A DNA stretch of 64,000 nucleotides, taken from the NCBI RefSeq assembly GCF_026342355.1, contig NZ_JAPEMV010000001.1, forward strand, positions 434,001 to 498,000, given 5' to 3'. A model generated the notes under the pieces. The model did not search any database and was not told where the DNA came from. It saw nothing but the letters and a program-made list of their open reading frames with translations. This DNA comes from Streptomyces sp. NBC_00249. GTDB lineage: Bacteria; Actinomycetota; Actinomycetes; Streptomycetales; Streptomycetaceae. Positions 50,888 through 58,718 of this stretch are shown here, piece after piece. Position 1 is the stretch's first letter. The number at the start of each line of letters is the position of its first letter. Position numbers and translations under genes: made by a program.

Positions 50888-52570
50888 ATGAGTACACAGC
50901 ACACGGCAGCACTGGTGGCAGCGGCCCGCGCGGGCGATCCCCGCGCGCAGGACGAGCTCGTCAGCGCCCACCTGCCGCTCGTCTACAACATCGTCGGCCG
51001 GGCCCTGAACGGGTCCCACGACGTGGACGACGTGGTGCAGGACACCATGCTCCGGGCCCTCGACGGCCTGGCGGGCCTGCGCTCGGACGAGAGCTTCCGC
51101 TCCTGGCTGGTGGCCATCGCGATGAACCGGGTACGGGCGCACTGGCAGGCCCGCAGCAGCGGCCCCGGAGCGAGCGGGCTGGAGGCCGCCGAGGACGTCG
51201 CCGACCCCGGCGCCGACTTCGCCGACCTGACGGTCGTACGCCTCCACCTGTCGGGCCAGCGCCGGGAGACGGCCCGCGCCACGCGCTGGCTGGAGCCCGA
51301 CGACCGGGGGCTGCTGTCGCTGTGGTGGCTGGAGTGCGCCGGGGAGCTGACCCGGGCCGAGATGGCGGCCGCCCTGGAGCTGACCCCGCAGCACACGGCG
51401 GTGCGGGTGCAGCGGATGAAGGCCCAGCTGGAGTCGGCCCGAGTGGTGGAGCGGGCGCTGGAGGCCCAGCCGCCGTGCGAGGGGCTGCGGGCGATGACGG
51501 GCACCTGGGACGGGCGGCCCTCCGCGCTGTGGCGCAAGCGAATAGCCCGGCACGCCCGTGAGTGCCTGCGCTGCTCCGGCCTGTGGAGCGGGCTGGTCCC
51601 GGCCGAGGGGCTGCTCGCCGGGCTGGCGCTGGTCCCCGTCGGGGCGGCGCTGCTGGCGGGCGTACGGTCCGCCGTGGCCTCGGGGTACGCGCCCGCGGCC
51701 GCCTCCTTCGCCGACGCCGCGACCCAGCTGTCCCCGGTGGTGTCCGGCCCGGGGCGCGCCGCGCGGCGGCGCGCGGGCGACCAGGGCGAGGCCGACGGGG
51801 ACGGCCCGGCCGGCGGGCGCGGGGCGGAGCGCCGGCGGCGCCAGAACCGGCGCCGGGCGGTCGGCGGCGCCGTGATCGCCGCCTGTGTGGTGGGCGGCGG
51901 CCTGGTCTACCTCGGCACGCTGCCCGGCGCCGGGCACACCGAGGCGGGTGGCGCCGCGTCCGCGTCCCCGCTGGCCGCCCTGTCGGCTCCGGACTCCGCG
52001 GCGCCCTCACCCTCCGGTTCCCCTTCGCCCTCGCCCTCGCCGTCCGCGTCCGCCTCGCCCTCCCCTTCGGCCTCCGCCTCCCCGTCCCCCTCGCCGTCCA
52101 CGAGCAGCGCCTCCGCCCCGGCGCCGGAGCGGACCCGCAGCAACCCGCCCTCCCCGCGTCCCTCCGCCCCCGCTCCGGCGCCCGCGCCGCAGGGCGTGGC
52201 CGGGCAGGTGGTGGCGCTGGTCAACTCCGAGCGGGCGGCGGCCGGCTGCGGACCGCTCAAGGAGGACTCGCAGCTGCGTACAGCCGCGCAGGGGCATTCG
52301 GACGACATGGCGGCGCGTGACTTCTTCTCGCACACCAACCCCGACGGCGCCGACCCGGGCGCGCGGACCACGGCCTCCGGGTACCGCTGGTCGACGTACG
52401 GGGAGAACATCGCCAAGGGCCAGCAGACCGCGCAGTCGGTGATGGACTCGTGGATGAAGAGCCCGGGGCACCGGGCCAACATCCTCAACTGCTCCTTCAA
52501 GGACATCGGCGTCGGCATCCACCAGGGCGCGGGCGGGCCCTGGTGGACGCAGAACTTCGGCGCCCGCTGA
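50888..52570 (+). CDS. Membrane-anchored ECF-like sigma factor with built-in zinc anti-sigma motif and extracellular CAP domain
   Basis: This 560-residue protein starts at ATG 50888. Residues 8-90 are sigma region 2 (E-L-V-S-A-H-L-P-L-V-Y-N-I-V-G-R-A-L, D-D-V-V-Q-D-T-M-L-R-A-L), and about 130-187 are region 4 (R-A-E-M-A-A-A-L-E-L-T-P-Q-H-T-A-V-R-V-Q-R-M). H222-R-A-x-E-C226-x-x-C229 fits the H-x3-C-x2-C zinc motif of anti-sigma factors. A helix at 326-344 follows a basic stretch, so the sigma part is cytoplasmic. A Pro/Ser linker runs to about 435. Residues 436-560 are a CAP/SCP domain (H470-x8-F, S-H-T-N-P, Y-G-E-N-I, S-P-G-H-R-x-N-I-L). It looks like a one-chain sensor of the cell envelope that holds its own sigma factor. 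Confidence 0.9.
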   Translation: MSTQHTAALVAAARAGDPRAQDELVSAHLPLVYNIVGRALNGSHDVDDVVQDTMLRALDGLAGLRSDESFRSWLVAIAMNRVRAHWQARSSGPGASGLEAAEDVADPGADFADLTVVRLHLSGQRRETARATRWLEPDDRGLLSLWWLECAGELTRAEMAAALELTPQHTAVRVQRMKAQLESARVVERALEAQPPCEGLRAMTGTWDGRPSALWRKRIARHARECLRCSGLWSGLVPAEGLLAGLALVPVGAALLAGVRSAVASGYAPAAASFADAATQLSPVVSGPGRAARRRAGDQGEADGDGPAGGRGAERRRRQNRRRAVGGAVIAACVVGGGLVYLGTLPGAGHTEAGGAASASPLAALSAPDSAAPSPSGSPSPSPSPSASASPSPSASASPSPSPSTSSASAPAPERTRSNPPSPRPSAPAPAPAPQGVAGQVVALVNSERAAAGCGPLKEDSQLRTAAQGHSDDMAARDFFSHTNPDGADPGARTTASGYRWSTYGENIAKGQQTAQSVMDSWMKSPGHRANILNCSFKDIGVGIHQGAGGPWWTQNFGAR

Positions 52571-52699
52571 CGGACCCGCCGGGCGCCCGGCCGCGACCCG
52601 ACCTGACGGACTCCGCCGCAGGTCCCCCGCTGATTCAGAATCCAGGCAAGATAGGACCTGGAGCCGAACGGGCAGATCAGCGGGGAGGAGGTGCGCGGG

Positions 52700-55144
52700 A
52701 TGCCGAAGCGGGAGCTGCGCCCCCACCAGCGCGAGGCGGTCGACGCCGTCGTCCGCGCACTCCAGGTACCCGCCACGGGCCGGGTACCGGAGCGGGGCCT
52801 GCGGACCCAGGTGATCATGGCGACCGGGTCGGGGAAGTCCCTGGTCGCCGTGCGCTCCTCGGAGGAGCTGCGGGCCGGCCGGGTGCTGGTCCTCGTCCCG
52901 TCCCTCGACCTGCTCGTGCAGAGCGTGGCGGCGTGGCGGGAGGGCGGGCGCACCGGGCGGGCCGTCGCGGTGTGCTCGCTGCGCGGTGAGGACGCGGGGG
53001 TGCCGACCACCACCGATCCGGGTGAACTGGCCCGCTGGGGCGCCCGGCCGCTCGAGCGGGTGACCGTGTTCGCCACGTACGCCTCCCTCGGGCTCGGCAC
53101 CATCGAGCGCGCGCACCTGGCGGGGCTGCCGTCCTGGGACCTGGTCGTGGTCGACGAGGCGCACCGCACGTCGGGGCGGATCGGCAAGCCCTGGGCGGTG
53201 GTCCACGACAACACGCGGATCCCGTCCGTGCGGCGGCTGTACATGACGGCGACCCCCCGGGTGTGGCGGGACGGCGAGGAGCCCGAGGAGGAGGCGCAGG
53301 CTCAGGAGGGCGGGGCCACGGGGTCCGGGGGTGAGCTGGTGGCCTCCATGGAGGACGATCCGCAAGGCCCTTTCGGTGCCCGCTGCTACACGCTGGCGCT
53401 GTCCGAGGCCATCGACCGGGGGATCTGCGCCCCGTACCGGGTGGTGTGCGTGGACGTCAGCGACCCCGGCTTCCGCGCGGCGCTGCTGCTGGGCGCGGAC
53501 GGGCGCTCGGACCGGGTGCGCGGTATCCGGCTCGCCGCGCTCCAGGCGGCGCTGGTGAAGGCGGCCGCCGACCAGGGCTTCCGGCGGACGCTGGTGTTCC
53601 ATCACCTGACCCGGGAGGCCGAGGCGTTCGCGGCGGGGCTGCCCGCCGTGGCGGCGCGGCTGCGGCTGACCAGCCGGGACCCGCTGCCGCCGTATCCGCG
53701 CACCGTGTGGGCGGACTGGCTGTGCGGGCAGCACACGGCGGCCCACCGGCGGCGGGTGCTGGACGCCTTCGCCGCGGACCGGGTCGCGGACAAGGCCTTC
53801 CTCGGCAGTGTGCGGGTGCTGGGCGAGGGGGTGGACACCAAGGAGTGCGACTCCGTCTTCTGGGCCGACGTACGCGGTTCCATGCCGGACCTGGTGCAGG
53901 CGGTGGGCCGGGCGCTGCGGATCCGGCCCGGCGAGGGCAAGGTGGCCTCGCTGGTGGTGCCGGTGCTGCTGGGGCCGGGCGAGACCCCCGACACGATGCT
54001 GACCTCCCGGGCGTACGGGGACCTCGCGCGGCTGCTGGAGGCGCTGCGGGCCCACGACTCCCGGCTCGTGGAGGCCCTGGCGCAGCCGCAGGCTCCGAGC
54101 CACGCGGCGGCGGGCCCGGCGGGCCGCCCGGGGACGGGCATGGGTCCGGGGCCGGACGCCCGCGCGTTGCTGAGTTTCTCCACGCCCCGTGACCCCGCCC
54201 TGCTGGCGGCCTTCATCCGGCTGCGGGTGCTCAATCCGGAGCACGCGCAGTGGCGGCGCGGGGCGGAGGCGGCCCGGATCTACGCCGCGACGGCCGGCGA
54301 CCTCAAGGTGCCCTTCGGCTACAAGGTTCCCGCGACGGGCGAGGAGTGGCCGGCCGGCCTGGCGGGTTTCCCGCTGGGCCAGTGGATCGCCGACGCGCGG
54401 CGTACGTACCGCAGGGGGGCGCTGGGCCGGGAGCGGACCATGGAGCTCGACGAACTCGGCATGGTGTGGAGCCATTTCGACGTGGCCTTCGAGGAGGGGC
54501 TCGCGGCGGCCCGCGTCTGGGCGGCGGAGCACGGGCACCTGCTGCCGCCGGTGGAGGCGAGCTGGCACGGGGCCCCGGTCGGGGTGTGGATGAAGAACAA
54601 CCGGGCCGCCGCCCGCCGGGAGGGGCCGGGCGCGCTGGCCCGCGAGCGGCGGGAGGCCCTGGAGGAGATCGACCCGTCCTGGTGCCCGGCGTGGGACATC
54701 GGCTGGCAGCGGGCCTTCCACCTGACGCGGGTGCACCTGGACGCGGGCGGCCGGCTGCCGCGGGCGCCGGGCGAGGTGCTGGTGCAGGGCGAGGACCTGG
54801 GGATGTGGGTGCGCACGCAGCGCCTCGGCTGGGAGCGGCTGGCGTGGGCGCAGCGGTGGCTGCTGGAGCACGCGCTGGGGCTCGCCCCGGCGACGGAGGC
54901 GGAGCGGCCGGCGCCGCGCCGCAGCCATGCCGCCGCCTGGGCGGGGCACCTGGAGGCGGCCCGTCGCTTCCACGCCCGTGAGGGGCATCTGCGGGTGCCG
55001 CGTACGCATGTGGAGCCGGTCGGCGGTCAGGAGCTGCGGCTCGGTGCGTGGATCGCCAACCAGCGCTCCCGGGCGTCCGCCTTGGCCCCGGAGCGGGTGG
55101 CGGCCCTGTCGGAGCTGGGGATGCGCTGGTCGGCGTCGCGCTGA
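52700..55144 (+). CDS. DEAD/DEAH-box helicase with helicase-associated repeats
   Basis: This 814-residue superfamily 2 protein starts at ATG 52700, with GGAGGAG about nine bases upstream. Residues 1-450 form the motor: R-P-H-Q near the start, Walker A M-A-T-G-S-G-K-S, motif II V-V-D-E-A-H-R, motif III M-T-A-T-P-R and motif VI Q-A-V-G-R-A-L-R. Three or more helicase-associated domains follow (tryptophan-rich units ending L-D-E-L-G-M-V-W and L-S-E-L-G-M-R-W, separated by A-R-V-W-A-A-E-H-G-H-L and A-R-R-F-H-A-R-E-G-H-L). Such proteins are common near streptomycete chromosome arms and plasmids, with unknown role. No restriction or defence partner is adjacent. Confidence 0.9.
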   Translation: MPKRELRPHQREAVDAVVRALQVPATGRVPERGLRTQVIMATGSGKSLVAVRSSEELRAGRVLVLVPSLDLLVQSVAAWREGGRTGRAVAVCSLRGEDAGVPTTTDPGELARWGARPLERVTVFATYASLGLGTIERAHLAGLPSWDLVVVDEAHRTSGRIGKPWAVVHDNTRIPSVRRLYMTATPRVWRDGEEPEEEAQAQEGGATGSGGELVASMEDDPQGPFGARCYTLALSEAIDRGICAPYRVVCVDVSDPGFRAALLLGADGRSDRVRGIRLAALQAALVKAAADQGFRRTLVFHHLTREAEAFAAGLPAVAARLRLTSRDPLPPYPRTVWADWLCGQHTAAHRRRVLDAFAADRVADKAFLGSVRVLGEGVDTKECDSVFWADVRGSMPDLVQAVGRALRIRPGEGKVASLVVPVLLGPGETPDTMLTSRAYGDLARLLEALRAHDSRLVEALAQPQAPSHAAAGPAGRPGTGMGPGPDARALLSFSTPRDPALLAAFIRLRVLNPEHAQWRRGAEAARIYAATAGDLKVPFGYKVPATGEEWPAGLAGFPLGQWIADARRTYRRGALGRERTMELDELGMVWSHFDVAFEEGLAAARVWAAEHGHLLPPVEASWHGAPVGVWMKNNRAAARREGPGALARERREALEEIDPSWCPAWDIGWQRAFHLTRVHLDAGGRLPRAPGEVLVQGEDLGMWVRTQRLGWERLAWAQRWLLEHALGLAPATEAERPAPRRSHAAAWAGHLEAARRFHAREGHLRVPRTHVEPVGGQELRLGAWIANQRSRASALAPERVAALSELGMRWSASR

Positions 55145-55151
55145 TCCGCTG

Positions 55152-56543
55152 TCAGTGGTGGAAGCCCGACCGGGGTTCGGCGGCGGGGACGGGCTGCGGG
55201 GTGGCGGTGAGGTGGTCGACGGCCCGGCGCAGGTCGGCGACGAGCAGGGCGATCTGGTCGCGGGTCACTCCGTGCCGGACCAGGACGCGCTGGATGACGG
55301 TGTCCTGCCGGTCGGCGGGCAGCGGGTACGAGGGCACCTGCCAGCCGCGCATGCGCAGCCGGTCGGAGAGGTCGTAGAGGCTGAAGCCCGCTCCGGCCGG
55401 GTCGGTGAGCGTGTAGGAGACGGCGGGCAGGGCGCCCTGCCCGCCGTAGAGCAGGGTGAAGGGGCCGAGGGCGGCGATCTCCCGGGCGAGGTACTGGGCG
55501 GTGTCGGCGCAGGCCTGCTGGACGCGCCGGTAGCCGCCCCGGCCCAGGCGCAGGAACAGGTAGTACTGGGCGATGACCTCGCCGCCGGGGCGGGAGAAGT
55601 TCAGGGCGAAGGTGGGCATGTCGCCGCCGAGGTAGTCCACGTTGAAGACGAGGTCGGCGGGGAGCAGGTCGGCGGTGCGCCAGACGATCCAGCCGACGCC
55701 GAGCGGCGCGAGCCCGTACTTGTGGCCGGAGGTGTTGACGGAGGCCACGCGCGGCAGGCGGAAGTCCCAGACCACCTCGGGGTGGAGGAAGGGGGCGACG
55801 AAGCCCCCGCTGGCGGCGTCCACGTGGACCGGGATGTCCCAGCCGTGCTCGGCCTGGATCCGGTCGAGGGCGGCGGCGATCTCGGCGACGGGCTCGTAGT
55901 CGCAGGTGTAGGTGACGCCGAGGATGGCGACGACCCCGATGGTGTTCTCGTCGACGTGCATGGCGAGCTGGTGGGGGCGCAGTCCGGTGGCGCCGGGTTC
56001 CAGGGGGACCTGGCGGATCTCGACGTCGAAGTAGCGGCCGAACTTCTCCCAGCAGATCTGGACGGGACCGCAGACGAGGTTGGGGCGGTCGGTCGGCCGG
56101 CCCTCGGCGCGGCGGCGTTCGCGCCAGCGCCATTTGAGGGCGAGTCCGCCGAGCATGGCGGCCTCGCTGGAGCCGGTGGTGGAGCAGCCGGCGCCGGCGG
56201 TGCCGGGCGGGGCGTTCCAGAGGTCGGCGAGGATGTTGACGCAGCGGGACTCGATCTCGGCGGTCTGCGGGTACTCGTCCTTGTCGATCATGTTCTTGTC
56301 GAGGCACTCGTTCATCAGACGGTGCACGCCGTCGTCCGACCAGGTGGTGCAGAAGGTGGCCAGGTTCTGGGCGGCGTTGCCGTCGAGGAGGAGCTCGTTG
56401 TGCAGGAGCGAGTAGACCACCTCGGAGGGTGAGTGGTCCTCGGGGATCCGGTACTTGGGGAGGATCTCGCCACTGAGGGCGGACGCGAACACGTCCGTGT
56501 CGGCGTCCCGGGCGTGCGCGTCCTTCGTCTCATGAAGAGCCAT
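55152..56543 (-). CDS. gad: Glutamate decarboxylase
   Basis: This 463-residue PLP enzyme converts glutamate to GABA. The cofactor lysine is in N-T-S-G-H-K-Y-G, the substrate region includes C-S-T-T-G-S-S-E-A-A-M-L-G, and H-V-D-A-A-S-G-G-F contains the aspartate that contacts the pyridine nitrogen. The N terminus P-K-Y-R-I-P-E-D and the C-terminal helices match bacterial GadB. A TATAGT box ends six bases before the ATG and no ribosome-binding site intervenes, so the mRNA is probably leaderless. It is divergent from the tyrosinase operon; no GABA antiporter gene is nearby. Confidence 0.95.
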   Translation of the reverse strand: MALHETKDAHARDADTDVFASALSGEILPKYRIPEDHSPSEVVYSLLHNELLLDGNAAQNLATFCTTWSDDGVHRLMNECLDKNMIDKDEYPQTAEIESRCVNILADLWNAPPGTAGAGCSTTGSSEAAMLGGLALKWRWRERRRAEGRPTDRPNLVCGPVQICWEKFGRYFDVEIRQVPLEPGATGLRPHQLAMHVDENTIGVVAILGVTYTCDYEPVAEIAAALDRIQAEHGWDIPVHVDAASGGFVAPFLHPEVVWDFRLPRVASVNTSGHKYGLAPLGVGWIVWRTADLLPADLVFNVDYLGGDMPTFALNFSRPGGEVIAQYYLFLRLGRGGYRRVQQACADTAQYLAREIAALGPFTLLYGGQGALPAVSYTLTDPAGAGFSLYDLSDRLRMRGWQVPSYPLPADRQDTVIQRVLVRHGVTRDQIALLVADLRRAVDHLTATPQPVPAAEPRSGFHH

Positions 56544-56549
56544 ATCGGG

Positions 56550-56555
56550 ACTATA
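56550..56555 (-). promoter_or_regulatory. -10 box of the glutamate decarboxylase gene (leaderless)
   Basis: On the minus strand TATAGT is followed by CCCGAT and then the ATG, placing the transcription start at or within a base of the start codon. The -35 region is weak. Confidence 0.6.
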
Positions 56556-56650
56556 CGAGCCAGATCATTACAATCCCGGCTCCGACGACCTCAGGTGACA
56601 CACAGCTTCCGGCCGACTCTGCGGTGTGACCCCGTCCATACGACCCCCGA

Positions 56651-56735
56651 TTCACCGAAAAACTTACTGTCGGGTAGTATTTTTGATGCAGATCTTCCCG
56701 TCCGGGCCACTGGAGCCGGTCCGGACGGGAAGATC
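56651..56735 (+). promoter_or_regulatory. melC promoter and 5' leader hairpin
   Basis: TTCACC (56651-56656) and TAGTAT (56675-56680) are 18 bases apart. Transcription would begin near 56687, at the foot of a perfect 15-base inverted repeat, GATCTTCCCGTCCGG (56691-56705) with CCGGACGGGAAGATC (56721-56735). The melC1 mRNA would then carry a leader of about 130 bases opening with a stable stem-loop. It could stabilise the mRNA or bind a regulator at the DNA level. Confidence 0.6.
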
Positions 56736-56818
56736 ATCCAATTCGTTCTACGCACAACTTATCCGCCGATGTCCGGATAGCGGTCAACTCCTGTCATGGC
56801 CCTGATAGTTCTTCGGCC

Positions 56819-57214
56819 ATGAACAAGATCACCCGCAGGCAGGCCTTGGGCACCACTGCCGGCGCACTCACCGTCCTCGGCATCGCAGGCGCCACCGCGC
56901 ACGCAGCCGCCACCGACTCCCGCGCGGCCACCACCCCGGCCGGCACGGTCGACGAGGTGTACCAGGGCCGACGCATCCAGATAGCCCCCGCCACCGGAGG
57001 CGGCCACCACGGTGGCCACCACGGCGGCGCAGGAATGCCCACCGTCCGCATCGACGGCCGCGAACTGCACGTGATGCGCAACGCCGACGGCACCTGGATC
57101 AGCGTGGTCAACCACTACGAAACCTTCGCGGACCCCGCGTCGCTGGCCCGCGCCGCCGTGCGCGAGCTCCAGGGCTCGCAGCTTGCCCCGATGCAGATGG
57201 GTGGCACGGCATGA
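56819..57214 (+). CDS. melC1: Tyrosinase co-factor (copper chaperone) MelC1
   Basis: This 131-residue protein carries a Tat signal (T-R-R-Q-A-L-G-T) ending near A-H-A-A, a histidine-rich loop ([10 protein letters not shown]) and the caddie domain [26 protein letters not shown]. MelC1 delivers copper to apo-tyrosinase and exports it through the Tat pathway, since MelC2 lacks its own signal. The tyrosinase gene overlaps its stop by four bases. Confidence 0.95.
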   Translation: MNKITRRQALGTTAGALTVLGIAGATAHAAATDSRAATTPAGTVDEVYQGRRIQIAPATGGGHHGGHHGGAGMPTVRIDGRELHVMRNADGTWISVVNHYETFADPASLARAAVRELQGSQLAPMQMGGTA

Positions 57215-58059
57215 CCGTCCGCAAGAACCAGGCCGCGCTGACCCCCGAGGAGAAGCGCGCCTTCACCAACGCGCTCCTCGAACTGAAGCGCACCGGTCGC
57301 TACGACCGCTTCGTCACCACCCACAACGGCTTCATCATGAGCGACACCGACTCGGGCGACCGGGTGGGCCACCGCTCCCCCTCCTTCCTCCCCTGGCACC
57401 GCCGCTTTCTGCTCGAGTTCGAGGCGGCTCTTCAGGCGGTGGACAAGAACGTCTCGATCCCGTACTGGGACTGGACCGCCGACCGCACCACCCGCTCCTC
57501 CCTCTGGGCCGCCGACTTCCTCGGCGGCACCGGCCGGGCCCGCGACGGGCAGGTCCTCGACGGCCCCTTCGCGTACGCGACGGGCAAGTGGGAGGTGAGC
57601 GTACGGGTCGACGGGCGCTCCTACCTGCGCCGCGCCCTCGGCGAGGGCGTGGCCCAGCTGCCCACCAAGGCCGAGGTCGACGCCGTACTCGCCATGCCGG
57701 TCTACGACATGGCCCCCTGGAACAGCTCCTCGAACGGCTTCCGCAACAACCTGGAGGGCTGGCGCGGGGCCAACCTGCACAACCGGGTGCACGTGTGGGT
57801 CGGCGGCCAGATGGCCACCGGCGTCTCGCCCAACGACCCGGTGTTCTGGATGCACCACGCCTACATCGACAAGCTGTGGGCCGACTGGCAGGCGCTGCAC
57901 CCGCAGTCCACGTACCTGCCGGCCGCAGGCACCGCGAACGTGGTCGACCTGCGCGACACGATGCGCCCGTGGAACGACGTGACCCCGGCCGACATGCTGG
58001 ACCACCGCAAGTTCTACACCTTCGACACCGAGCCGGCGGCCGCCCCCAGCCAGCGGTAG
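57211..58059 (+). CDS. melC2: Tyrosinase MelC2
   Basis: This 282-residue type 3 copper enzyme oxidises tyrosine and o-diphenols to quinones, leading to melanin. Copper A ligands are H38, H54 and H63 (in T-T-H-N-G, V-G-H-R and P-W-H-R-R-F); copper B ligands are H190, H194 and H216 (in N-L-H-N-R-V-H and W-M-H-H-A-Y-I-D), the numbering of known Streptomyces tyrosinases. The ATG at 57211 overlaps melC1. The last 46 bases overlap the 3' end of the convergent response-regulator gene. Confidence 0.96.
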   Translation: MTVRKNQAALTPEEKRAFTNALLELKRTGRYDRFVTTHNGFIMSDTDSGDRVGHRSPSFLPWHRRFLLEFEAALQAVDKNVSIPYWDWTADRTTRSSLWAADFLGGTGRARDGQVLDGPFAYATGKWEVSVRVDGRSYLRRALGEGVAQLPTKAEVDAVLAMPVYDMAPWNSSSNGFRNNLEGWRGANLHNRVHVWVGGQMATGVSPNDPVFWMHHAYIDKLWADWQALHPQSTYLPAAGTANVVDLRDTMRPWNDVTPADMLDHRKFYTFDTEPAAAPSQR

Positions 58060-58718
58060 TGCAGCTCGGGGCGGCCGACCTGCCCGTAGCGCGGAGTGCG
58101 GTCCGCGCGGCCGGTGTCCACCAGGTGTTCCAGGTACCGGCGGGCGGTGATCCGCGAGATCCCGGCCGCCACGGCCGCCCCTGCGGAGGTCAGCCCTTCG
58201 GGCGCCGCCCGCAGCAGCGCCGCGACCCTGTCCAGGGTCGGGGCGCTGAGCCCTTTGGGGAGTTCCGCAGGACCGGGCGCGCGCAGTGCGGCGAGCGCCC
58301 GGTCCACGTCGTCCTGGCCGGCCGCCTCGCCCGCCGTCGCGCGGAACTCGGCGTAGCGCAGGAGCCGTTCGCGCAGGGTGGGGAAGGCGAAGGGCTTCAG
58401 TACGTACTGCACGACGCCCAGGGAGACGCTCTCGCGGACCACCGCCAGGTCCCGCGCGGAGGTCACCGCGATCACGTCGACGGGGTGCCCGGCGGCGCGC
58501 AGTCCGCGTGCGAAGCGCAGCCCGTGGCCGTCGGGCAGGGTGAGGTCGAGCAGCAGCAGGTCGACCCGGGTCCGCTCCAGCACCCGGGTGGCCTCGGCGA
58601 GGGAGTGGACGGCGGCCACGGCGGTGAAGCCGGGCACCCGGCCGACGTAGAGGGCGTGCGCGTCGGCGGCGACGGGGTCGTCCTCGACCACCAGCACCCG
58701 TACCTCGGGGGCGCTCAC
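58014..58718 (-). CDS. Response regulator of a CitB/DcuR-type two-component system
   Basis: This 234-residue protein starts at GTG 58718, overlapping the kinase stop by four bases. The receiver domain has V-V-E-D-D-P near the N terminus, the phospho-acceptor D in L-L-L-L-D-L-T-L-P-D-G and K in V-L-K-P-F. The C-terminal DNA-binding domain (A-A-V-A-A-G-I-S-R-I-T-A-R-R-Y-L-E-H-L-V) is the winged helix of C4-dicarboxylate/citrate regulators. The end after Y-R-W-L extends 14 residues into the tyrosinase 3' end. It should activate the nearby dctA when the kinase senses dicarboxylates. Confidence 0.9.
   Translation of the reverse strand: MSAPEVRVLVVEDDPVAADAHALYVGRVPGFTAVAAVHSLAEATRVLERTRVDLLLLDLTLPDGHGLRFARGLRAAGHPVDVIAVTSARDLAVVRESVSLGVVQYVLKPFAFPTLRERLLRYAEFRATAGEAAGQDDVDRALAALRAPGPAELPKGLSAPTLDRVAALLRAAPEGLTSAGAAVAAGISRITARRYLEHLVDTGRADRTPRYGQVGRPELHYRWLGAAAGSVSKV

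Noticed and set aside
52000..52200. Possible repeat array or CRISPR-like pattern in the sigma-CAP gene
   Set aside because: It is the Pro/Ser-rich linker coding sequence, with no spacer-repeat structure.
53100..55144. DNA defence island around the helicase
   Set aside because: Neighbouring genes are a sigma-CAP protein and glutamate decarboxylase. No nuclease, methylase or other defence component is adjacent.
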